DNA of 64,000 nucleotides from Erythrobacter sp. NAP1 (lineage in GTDB: Bacteria > Pseudomonadota > Alphaproteobacteria > Sphingomonadales > Sphingomonadaceae), in contig NZ_CH672390.1 in NCBI RefSeq assembly GCF_000152865.1, positions 1,992,474 through 2,056,473 on the forward strand. Reading direction: 5' to 3'. The first letter of the stretch is position 1; every line of letters begins with the position of its first letter. The position numbers and the translations under genes were made by a program. Shown piece after piece: positions 25,964 through 33,820 of this stretch. The notes beneath the pieces are model-generated. The model made no database searches and was not told where the DNA came from. It saw only the letters and a program-made list of their open reading frames with translations.

Positions 25964-27100
25964 ATGAGAAAGCAAACCAACCGGATTATGGCAGTCCTGA
26001 TGGGGCTTGCATGGATCGCCTCGCCGCAGATCGCGACCGCCCAGAGTGAAGATGAGGTTGCTGCGCTCGACGCGCAATTGCCGGGCGACCTCGTGAACGA
26101 TCCCTCGCGCATAGACTGGCAAAGCTACGGCGCTGATCTCAACGCGTCTTCAGTGGTTGACGAGAGCATTCCTGGCGGCGGCGCGGCGCGTCGTTTCGAG
26201 GTCACCCGTGCAGCGGAGTTCATCTACACTGCCGGGACCAACATCCCGCTGACCGAAAGCGTTTCGCGAGGCGATACAGTGACTGTCGGCTTTTATGCCC
26301 GCACCATTTCCGCCGACACCGACGATGGTCGCGGTGTCGTGCGGGTCCGTTTCCAACGCAACGTCGAGCCGTTTCCCGGTTTCGGCGAGGAGACGCTGAG
26401 CATCGGCAATGACTGGGAATGGTACGAAGTCACCGCCAGTGCCGAACAGCGCCTTCGATCGAGCGACGGCATTATCGCGCTGCAATTCGGTCGCACACGC
26501 CAGACGATCGAGATCGGCCAGGCGATCGTCGTGACCGGCGCTGAGACCATCGCGGCGACTGGCCCTGCGACGCTCGCCCCGGTGGTCTACGAAATCCCCG
26601 AACTCGAAATGCCCGAAGCGCTCGAGGACGCTGGTCTTCTTATCAACGACCCAAGCCAGTCGGCATGGAAGTTCGGTGGTTCGACCGGGACTTTCGAAAA
26701 TCGCGCCGAAAACGAAATCTGGATGATGCGCGCCACGCGGTTCGCGGTCGATGATCCGGCATCGCAGCTGACCGATATCGCCGCGACAATCCCGATCACC
26801 CGGACGATCAAGGAAGGCGACGACCTCCTGATCGCAATCGCCGCTCGCACTGTCAGCGCCAGCACCGAAGACGGCAAGGCAGTCGCAGCCACGCGCATTC
26901 AGGGCACCCTGCCCCCGTTCGAAAGCTTCGCCTCGAACCGCTTCCGGATCGGCTCCAACTGGCAACTCATCCGGATCGAGACCAAGGCCCCGCGCGACTA
27001 CGGCGCAGGCGGCGCCGAGCTTGAGGTCTATTTCGGCGGGACCGCGCAGGAAGTCGACCTCGGCCCTGTCTATGTCTTCAAGACGGGCAGCGGGCAGTAA
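25964..27100 (+). CDS. Secreted protein with duplicated beta-rich, CBM-like domain
   Basis: 378 residues from the ATG at 25964 (AAGAAG upstream). A signal peptide ends at about residue 27 (QIATAQ). The mature protein is an internal duplication: repeat 1 is about residues 41-200 and repeat 2 about 222-376. Corresponding segments are NDPS..W, IPLTESVSRGDTV against IPITRTIKEGDDL, ARTISADTDDG against ARTVSASTEDG, and SIGNDWEWYEV against RIGSNWQLIRI. The pattern resembles the beta-sandwich carbohydrate-binding modules of the CBM4/9 type, but I cannot name a family. There is no catalytic domain and no lipobox. Between a halogenase and the region's end, with both operator classes upstream, it is plausibly a periplasmic or surface glycan-binding protein. 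Confidence 0.8.
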   Translation: MRKQTNRIMAVLMGLAWIASPQIATAQSEDEVAALDAQLPGDLVNDPSRIDWQSYGADLNASSVVDESIPGGGAARRFEVTRAAEFIYTAGTNIPLTESVSRGDTVTVGFYARTISADTDDGRGVVRVRFQRNVEPFPGFGEETLSIGNDWEWYEVTASAEQRLRSSDGIIALQFGRTRQTIEIGQAIVVTGAETIAATGPATLAPVVYEIPELEMPEALEDAGLLINDPSQSAWKFGGSTGTFENRAENEIWMMRATRFAVDDPASQLTDIAATIPITRTIKEGDDLLIAIAARTVSASTEDGKAVAATRIQGTLPPFESFASNRFRIGSNWQLIRIETKAPRDYGAGGAELEVYFGGTAQEVDLGPVYVFKTGSGQ

Positions 27101-30100
27101 TCAGGCGATCCTGCGCGCTTCGCCTGTCAGATCTCCCGATCCGGTCATCCGGTCGAGGCGTTCAAGCTCCTCAAGCAAAAGCGGCATCACATCGCGGCTC
27201 GCATTGCGACCGATGAAGAGGTCCATGTGGCCGTAATCGGGCACAATACGCTGGCGATAAAGCTCGCTGCCATTGTGCTCGGTCAGCCAGACGCGCGTGC
27301 GCTGTCCGCTTTCGGGATAGAAGATCTGGTTGGTCGCGCCTGACAGGAAGGTGATCGGCAGCGCGAGACGCCGCGCGGCGTCTTCGTCGGTGTAGATAGC
27401 CTTGCCGTCGGCGTTCACCGCCAGCCCCTTGTGCATGATATCGCCCAGGTGTTTGAACGGTGAAAGCGACACGCGGCTGAACATGCTACCCAAAGCGAGG
27501 TGCGTGTCATGGCCAAGCTGGCGATGATCCCAACTTGGGCCAAAGGTGCCAAAGACACGACGACAAGTCGGGTTCTTGCACTCCTGGCCCTCCGGCACGG
27601 GCAACTGATAGGCAACCGCGTCGATCTCGTAGTCTGCCTCGGTCCCCTGGCTCACGAAGTCCATGTGCCCGTCGAGCAGGGAGATCTCTCCCAGCGCTCC
27701 AGCGATACCCAGATCGGCCTTCATGTAGTTGAGCCAGTCGGTCACAGGGTGAAGCGTCAGCTGCGAACTGATGAGCGAGCGCACGTGGCTCACCCAGCCC
27801 GCACCGATGCCCATCAGCAGGCTCATTGAGCCGACGCAGTGAGCGAGCGCCTGCACGTCGGCAGCGCCAGTAACATCGCGGATCTTTGCAACAGCCGCGG
27901 GCCAGTCGTAGCGCGCGATATCGTCGATGTTGAACTCGGGCGGATGCTCGGTGTCGTTGCCGGAATCTGCGCTCGCGCGGTAGTCGAACAGCCACACGTC
28001 GTATCCTTGCGCGACAAGGCTTTCGCTGAGGTTTTCATCGACCGTCGGCGTCGCAAAGCTCGATGCGCGCACCGAGAAACCGGGCGCGAGCACAATCGGC
28101 CCCCGCGAGCCGCCGCGATAGCGGGTAAGGCCGATATTCACGCCGTCGCCGGTTGGAACGATATGTCGCTCGGCGCTCGGCAAGCGTAGGTTACGCAGCT
28201 TGAGCTCGGCTGCGTCCGACTTTGCGAAGTCGTTGAGCGTCGCCAGCATGCCGCCATATGCGCGGAACACCGTCATCGCGAAGAACCCGGCGTATTTCGC
28301 GACGAAGAATGTCTCGACCGCCTTCTTCGCACGCGGGATCAGCCCGACGATGTGGCCGACCAGCGTATCTGCATCATGGACGGTGATGGTCGTAAGCTGA
28401 CGCATGAATTCGTCGATGCCCAGCTTGAGCACCCCGCGCCCGATCAAATCGCCGCTTTCATCCATTCCATGACGCAGTGTCACGAACAGCGTGGTCAGGT
28501 CGGTCCAGGGATCGGACTTGCTAGTGCCCGAGCCGCGCTGTTCCAGCGTTTTGAAGCCGTGGAAGAGGATCGGTCCGTCCGGACCCTCCAGCACCATGTC
28601 GTAGAGCATTTTCCAGCTCTCCGCCTTGTCGGGATCGGCAACCAGCAGGCGGAAAGTGCCTTCGCGCACCGGCAAGGGGTCAGGAGCGATCGCGCTCACA
28701 AGCACCTCGCCAGTGATCTTTGAGCGATGTTCGCGTTCCTCGATCATGCGGTGCAGGTTTTCGGTGGTGACAGTCAGCTTGAAGCGGCACTCGCCGCCCT
28801 CGGCCTCGCCCCATGCCGCGCCATTGGCATAGTCGTCGCGAATACGCTCGACATGGCCGTACGGGCGATGGTGGCAGCCGGTTGCGCTGATGTGCCCCGA
28901 CATCGTTTCTGTGAAGGAAAGACCAGGGCTCATCGCTTCCGGATGGTCCTTCACCAGTTTGCGGATCGCGGCCTTGCCCTCTTCGATCGCACCGTCTTCG
29001 AAGTGCTTGCCCGCTTTTGTCACGGCATCGGCGACCGGCCCGATCGCATGACCTGCCACCCACTTCGCGATGCCGAGCTTGAGGTGTTCGTGATGAGGCA
29101 GCGGCTTGTGTTCGCTAATCTCCTCTTCTTCAGTCACCGGCGGCGGCAGTGCGGATTCCTTACCTAGCGCATAGTCGATGGTCCAGCCTTCGCGCTTTGC
29201 CATTTTTTCGACAGCACGCTCAGCCACGGCGGTGATCGTCAGCAGCGGGTTTACGCCCACGGCGCCCGGAAGCGCCGCTCCGTCGCAGACATAGAGCCCG
29301 TGATGAACCTCGCGACCATCAGCGCCCGCGAAGACGCGGCAGGTGTCATCGACGACGCCGGAGGACGCATCATCGCCCATGCCGCATCCACCGATTGGGT
29401 GGACGGTGATGAGCTTGCGGCCAAGCTTGTCCGACCAGAGCGGATCGGAGAAATACTGCGCCTCGATGGCCTCCGCCGCCTCACGCATCTTGTCATCGTC
29501 GTGGCGGAAGGTCTGCTGCTCGCCGGCATGTGCCCAGTTGATCGTAATGCGGTCGTCTTCGAGAGCGAGCGAGCCGCCCGTGTCGTCGACGCTCATTACG
29601 AGATAGGTCTGCGTGCGCGACATCGGGCCCTTGTAGGCCCAGTCAGCGATGCTGCCCGGATCGGTCTGCACCGCCTCGCCCATCGCTTTTGCGTCGAGCA
29701 GGCGTGGTTTCACCTGATCGAAGCCGAAGCGCGTGAAGCCATCGGCCAGCGCCTCTCCGAAGAAGAACGCAGGACCGAGAGCGGCCGCGATAATACCGGG
29801 AGCAGCGCCCTCTTCGATCACAAGGCCTTGCGTCACATCCTCTGCATCGCGCATGTCGATAATGCCGGTGATGCAAGGGCCGGGATAGGCTTCTTGGCTC
29901 ACGTCATTCGTGCCGACGCCCAGCGCATAGATCGGCTGAGCGGTGACGACGTCGCCGTCCTTCCGGGTCTTGTAATAGCTGTCATAGGCAAAGCCGAGCG
30001 CATCGCCGTTGCCCGAGAAACGCTTGCCGAGATGATCGGAGAGCGAAAGCCCCTTCTCGCGCGAACGCAGCAATATCTCGGTCGACCCGATAGCGCCTGC

Positions 30101-30937
30101 GCCCAGCACAACATGCTCGGCAGTGATCGACGTTACCTCGCCGGTCGAACCTTCCGCGTTGTGTTCGACATGGACGCGCCATTGCTCGCCATCGCGCTCG
30201 ATCCACAGCACCTTGGCCTGCGTCAAGATTTCAGCGCCGTGATTTGCCGCATCGGGCAGGTAATTCATCAGCGTGGTATTCTTCGCGCCGACATTGCAGC
30301 CCGATGTGCAATCGCCGCAATTGGTGCAGGCAGGCTGAGGCACGCCGAACTTGTTGGTCTTGTCCTCAAACGTGACGTTGATCGGCGTCTTGTAGAAGCG
30401 CTTGCCCATCGCCTTGGCCGAATGCTCCAGCGCATCGAGCTTGCCGAGCGCGGGGTAGGTATCCGGGTAAGGATTAGGCGAAAGCATCTCGCGCGCGCGT
30501 TCGTAATAGACGTCGATTGCATGGGGGTCCTCGCGGAAAGCCGCCGGCCAATGCGCCTGGTCGAGCAGGCGTTTGTCGAGTTCGAGCGAGACGTTGGCGT
30601 TGATCAGCGATGTTCCACCAAGCCCGCAGCCGACGAGCGCGTATTGGTCATCGTTCACGTGGACTTCGAAAAGAGCATCAGGCGAACCGATCCGACCACC
30701 TTTTGCGTTGAACTGCATAGCGCCCTGCGCGTCTTCGAGCTTGTTCGGATATTCACCGGGGAGGATCTCCTTGCCGCGCTCAAGCACGCACACATCCTGT
30801 CCCGCCCGCGCAAGGCGCGAGGCTGCGACGCCTGCGCCATAGCCAGAGCCGACGACGAGGACGGTGTAATGCGATTTCGCCTCGGCAAGCGGTTTGGCGA
30901 TACGTTTCTGGCCGTAATTTGGAACTGCCTTGGTCAT
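27101..30937 (-). CDS. GMC oxidoreductase fused to alpha/beta hydrolase
   Basis: 1278 residues, starting in a four-base overlap with the phosphoesterase gene. The N-terminal half is a cholesterol-oxidase-like GMC flavoprotein: FAD motif VVGSGYGAGVAAS (about 28-40), a Cys cluster C-x2-C-x2-C-x3-C at about 204-214, and HPIGGCGMGDD with a C-terminal NPLLTITAVAERA. A middle region of about 250 residues of unknown fold follows (SFTETMSGHIS...). The C-terminal part (from about 920) is an alpha/beta hydrolase with APGFSVRA and nucleophile elbow AHCVGS, that is Cys rather than Ser, as in PHA synthase lipase-like boxes. No signal peptide. Probable action on a sterol- or lipid-like alcohol is a family-based guess. 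Convergent with the duplicated-domain gene. Confidence 0.87.
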   Translation of the reverse strand: MTKAVPNYGQKRIAKPLAEAKSHYTVLVVGSGYGAGVAASRLARAGQDVCVLERGKEILPGEYPNKLEDAQGAMQFNAKGGRIGSPDALFEVHVNDDQYALVGCGLGGTSLINANVSLELDKRLLDQAHWPAAFREDPHAIDVYYERAREMLSPNPYPDTYPALGKLDALEHSAKAMGKRFYKTPINVTFEDKTNKFGVPQPACTNCGDCTSGCNVGAKNTTLMNYLPDAANHGAEILTQAKVLWIERDGEQWRVHVEHNAEGSTGEVTSITAEHVVLGAGAIGSTEILLRSREKGLSLSDHLGKRFSGNGDALGFAYDSYYKTRKDGDVVTAQPIYALGVGTNDVSQEAYPGPCITGIIDMRDAEDVTQGLVIEEGAAPGIIAAALGPAFFFGEALADGFTRFGFDQVKPRLLDAKAMGEAVQTDPGSIADWAYKGPMSRTQTYLVMSVDDTGGSLALEDDRITINWAHAGEQQTFRHDDDKMREAAEAIEAQYFSDPLWSDKLGRKLITVHPIGGCGMGDDASSGVVDDTCRVFAGADGREVHHGLYVCDGAALPGAVGVNPLLTITAVAERAVEKMAKREGWTIDYALGKESALPPPVTEEEEISEHKPLPHHEHLKLGIAKWVAGHAIGPVADAVTKAGKHFEDGAIEEGKAAIRKLVKDHPEAMSPGLSFTETMSGHISATGCHHRPYGHVERIRDDYANGAAWGEAEGGECRFKLTVTTENLHRMIEEREHRSKITGEVLVSAIAPDPLPVREGTFRLLVADPDKAESWKMLYDMVLEGPDGPILFHGFKTLEQRGSGTSKSDPWTDLTTLFVTLRHGMDESGDLIGRGVLKLGIDEFMRQLTTITVHDADTLVGHIVGLIPRAKKAVETFFVAKYAGFFAMTVFRAYGGMLATLNDFAKSDAAELKLRNLRLPSAERHIVPTGDGVNIGLTRYRGGSRGPIVLAPGFSVRASSFATPTVDENLSESLVAQGYDVWLFDYRASADSGNDTEHPPEFNIDDIARYDWPAAVAKIRDVTGAADVQALAHCVGSMSLLMGIGAGWVSHVRSLISSQLTLHPVTDWLNYMKADLGIAGALGEISLLDGHMDFVSQGTEADYEIDAVAYQLPVPEGQECKNPTCRRVFGTFGPSWDHRQLGHDTHLALGSMFSRVSLSPFKHLGDIMHKGLAVNADGKAIYTDEDAARRLALPITFLSGATNQIFYPESGQRTRVWLTEHNGSELYRQRIVPDYGHMDLFIGRNASRDVMPLLLEELERLDRMTGSGDLTGEARRIA

Positions 30938-32367
30938 TCTGCTGCCTCCCGCAGCTGTGCGTTGGAGCGATCGAGCAACAGACGGGTGCGCTTTTCCGCC
31001 TCTTCGATGATGCGGGCGTGGACGAGGCGCGAAAAGTCGGCCCAGCTTGCTGAAGCGCGGTCCACGGCCTGCGATGCATCGTCGACGAGGCGGCTGATGC
31101 GGCCGCTTCCCTCGACCCGCACAGGGGCGATGGTGCCGTCGGTGGGATCATTGAACAGCCGCAAGGATGCGACTTCGAGCGTGTCGGACACCAGCATCGC
31201 TGCACAACCCTGCACCGGCATCAGGGTCGGCTCATCAAGCACCCAGCCTCCGGTGTTGAAGACCGCGACGGGCAGGTCGAAGCCGTCGACCTTGAGCTCG
31301 TCCTGAAACGGCTTGTGGGTGTGCCCGAAAATGAAGGAAAGCTCGCGCGGGCGGCCAGGTAGCTCGTCCTCCATCGCTTTTGCGAGCGGGGTGCCGATGT
31401 ACCAGTCAAGATCGTCGACCTCGTCTGCTCCGAGCACGTGGCCGTAGCCATCGCGCTGACGCTCTGCGGTGCGACCCGCGGTGATGTCGATGCCTGCACG
31501 AATTAGGTTGTCGAGGGTGACCCCGTATTTGAGCGGCATCTTGGGATTGATGCCCATTTTGGCATGGAGACCGCCCGTGATCCGGCGCGCGAGACCCTCT
31601 GCGAAATCGTGGCTCGCGCCAGCGCTCAACATGGTTTCGTAAAGAGAGCCGACCTCGCCGCCGACATCGCCAGCACTTCCCAGATCGGACCACAGGAAGT
31701 CGATCCACGGACCGTTTTCCTGTTCCAGCTGGCGCATGGTCGAAGGGCGCGCATCGCTATCTTCGAGGAAGCCGCGCACATTCGAGAGCGACCGGTACAT
31801 GCCGTCAAGGTAATGGCCGTGATGCATGACCACCGCGCGTCCGCTCTCACGGTCCGACAGACCCCAGTTCGGATAGGCAATCCTGACCGAAGCGCCCTCC
31901 AGATGCGGACGGTGCGCGATCAGCGATTCCATCAGGCGGCAACGATGGCGCGGCGTACCGAAGATCGTCGTGACTGCTTCAAGGTCACCCGGCAGTTCGC
32001 CGCTCTGGAGCGCGGTCACGAAGCCGTGATCCTGCGCCATGCGCCACAGGTGATGGTCGTGATTGCCTGCAATGTAGATGATCTCGCGCTGGAACAGCTC
32101 GGGCCCATCCTTGGGAAAGAAAGCGTCGAGCAATTGCAGGAAGCTCTTCGACACATCCCCGAATGGGGAAAGACCAAGGTCGAGCGCATCGCCAAGCAAC
32201 ACAAGCTGCGGCTTTTCGCCTTGCATGGTCTCGCCGATCGTAGCGGCAAAGGCGCGCAGAACGTCTGACGGGCCATCGGCAATCGCGCCGGTGACATCGA
32301 CATGGGTCAACAGGCTATCGCGCGCGCCGAGGTGGATGTCCGAAAGGACGACGTGACGAATGCTCAT
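30934..32367 (-). CDS. Metallophosphoesterase
   Basis: 477 residues from the ATG at 32367, which overlaps the upstream serine-hydrolase stop by four bases. The calcineurin-type motifs run in order: SDIHLGARD (residues about 9-17), LLGDALDL, AGNHDHH and later GHTHKPF, so both metal-binding sites are complete. It is larger than minimal phosphoesterases; the remainder includes a helical region and a C-terminal tail. Middle gene of a three-gene, translationally coupled operon with a serine hydrolase and the GMC-hydrolase fusion. The phosphoester substrate cannot be read from the sequence. Confidence 0.87.
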   Translation of the reverse strand: MSIRHVVLSDIHLGARDSLLTHVDVTGAIADGPSDVLRAFAATIGETMQGEKPQLVLLGDALDLGLSPFGDVSKSFLQLLDAFFPKDGPELFQREIIYIAGNHDHHLWRMAQDHGFVTALQSGELPGDLEAVTTIFGTPRHRCRLMESLIAHRPHLEGASVRIAYPNWGLSDRESGRAVVMHHGHYLDGMYRSLSNVRGFLEDSDARPSTMRQLEQENGPWIDFLWSDLGSAGDVGGEVGSLYETMLSAGASHDFAEGLARRITGGLHAKMGINPKMPLKYGVTLDNLIRAGIDITAGRTAERQRDGYGHVLGADEVDDLDWYIGTPLAKAMEDELPGRPRELSFIFGHTHKPFQDELKVDGFDLPVAVFNTGGWVLDEPTLMPVQGCAAMLVSDTLEVASLRLFNDPTDGTIAPVRVEGSGRISRLVDDASQAVDRASASWADFSRLVHARIIEEAEKRTRLLLDRSNAQLREAAE

Positions 32368-33614
32368 TTCGTGTTCTCCAGACATGCGTAGAAGGCGTCG
32401 CGAACGATCTTCTCGCGCGGGTCGTCCCATTTTCCGGTGCCAAGCTGGTTGGTGATCCATGCGTAGGAGACCCCGTCTTCGGGGTCGCAAAAGGCCAGCG
32501 AGCCACCGACTGCAAAGCTGCCAAAGGCGCTGCGCGTACGGGCGAACTCCCACTCGCTGAACGGTTTTTCGAAACCGTAGGAATAGTACATGTCGGCGGT
32601 CAGGATCTGGTCCTTCAGACCCTTGCGAGGGTATGGATGCCCCTGCTTGAGCGTTGCCATGACTTCAGGCGTGACCCCCAGCATGTCGCCGCCTTGCGCA
32701 AACGCATCGTAGAGCGTCGCGAGACCGCGCGCCGACGCCATGCCGCCAGCCGCCCCCTGCCCGACGCGCCAGAACGCTTCGTTATCGAGCGCGCCGGGCC
32801 CTTCGAGCACCAGCGGATTGTTGAGCGTGCGGAAAGCGAGCGTTCCCGGCAGGCACATCTTAAAGGTGAGCGGCCAGGGCATCGTGGTGTGATGGATGAA
32901 GAGGTCCTGCATCCCGAACCCTTCGATCCGCGCGATGCGACGCCGGTCGAAATCCTCAGGCAGCCCCACAAAAACGTCAGCACCGAGCGGCTGTGCGATC
33001 TCTTCGTTGAAGAACTCAGGCAGTCGGCGTCCCTGAGGATCGCGGCGGTGGATCAGTTCGCTGGCGATCCAGCCCAAAGTGTAGGCGTGGTTCCCCGAAT
33101 GGTCGCCTGGCGTCCAATTTGGTTTCTGACGCGCTATCGCGGCACAAATCGCCTCTTCATCGCCGAGACGTTCGACCGTCAGCTTGTAGTCTATCGCGGC
33201 AAGGCCAGCCTGCTCGGACAATGCCTCGCCGACCGTCACCGCCCCTTTGCCATTGGCTGCAAATTCGGGCCAGATATCGGCGACCGGTTCGTTATAGGAA
33301 AACAGACCACGCGATACGGCCACGGCGGCAGCAATGCCGGTCAGACCTTTGGTGAGTGAGTAAACCAGTGCGACCGTGTCATTGGTCCATGGCCGCGCTC
33401 GCTCGACGCTTTTCCAGCCGCCCTGAAGATCGACCACAGGTTCGCCGCGGTGCATGATCGTGCAAGCTGCGCCCAAGGCGCTTCCCGAGATGATTGATGC
33501 TTCGAAAGCGTGGGCAACAGGCTCAAACCCATCGGCCACGAAACCGCCGATCCCCGCCCGCAAATCACCGCCCTGCACATCGGCGTGCAGAAACGGGCTG
33601 CTTGATAAATGCAT
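32364..33614 (-). CDS. Serine hydrolase of the beta-lactamase/esterase (class C-like) family
   Basis: 416 residues. The SxxK motif SLTK gives Ser about 86 and Lys about 89, and the second motif Tyr is about 178 in HAYTLG, the standard pattern of EstB-type esterases and penicillin-binding-like hydrolases. There is no clear signal peptide, so a cytoplasmic esterase is more likely than an antibiotic-resistance beta-lactamase. It is the first gene of the coupled operon running to 27101, whose promoter should lie in the 206-base spacer 33615-33820. Together with the GMC-hydrolase fusion it suggests lipid or ester catabolism; this is inference. Confidence 0.87.
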   Translation of the reverse strand: MHLSSSPFLHADVQGGDLRAGIGGFVADGFEPVAHAFEASIISGSALGAACTIMHRGEPVVDLQGGWKSVERARPWTNDTVALVYSLTKGLTGIAAAVAVSRGLFSYNEPVADIWPEFAANGKGAVTVGEALSEQAGLAAIDYKLTVERLGDEEAICAAIARQKPNWTPGDHSGNHAYTLGWIASELIHRRDPQGRRLPEFFNEEIAQPLGADVFVGLPEDFDRRRIARIEGFGMQDLFIHHTTMPWPLTFKMCLPGTLAFRTLNNPLVLEGPGALDNEAFWRVGQGAAGGMASARGLATLYDAFAQGGDMLGVTPEVMATLKQGHPYPRKGLKDQILTADMYYSYGFEKPFSEWEFARTRSAFGSFAVGGSLAFCDPEDGVSYAWITNQLGTGKWDDPREKIVRDAFYACLENTK

Positions 33615-33820
33615 AATGCGTCCCCGTTTTCGCGATGACAGAACGCCTCGCGCCTCGTGAACAGGGCTAGGGGAGAATGGTTAATTGCGAGTTAGGGGCG
33701 TTTACCGAACCGATCTATTCGACCTGAAAAGTCAGCCGCAATTTACTTGCCGAATACATTAAAGCCCAATTTTCAGCATAATTCTGTTCTCGGCAGACAA
33801 GTATTGTTTGACGCAATCCG

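Noticed and set aside
29300..31306. A 668-codon open frame on the plus strand.
   Set aside because: It is antisense to the GMC-hydrolase and phosphoesterase genes, whose domains are complete; its product has no recognisable motif.
32364..33614. An antibiotic-resistance beta-lactamase.
   Set aside because: No signal peptide and membership in a coupled lipid-type operon point to an esterase; the SxxK/Tyr set is shared by both.
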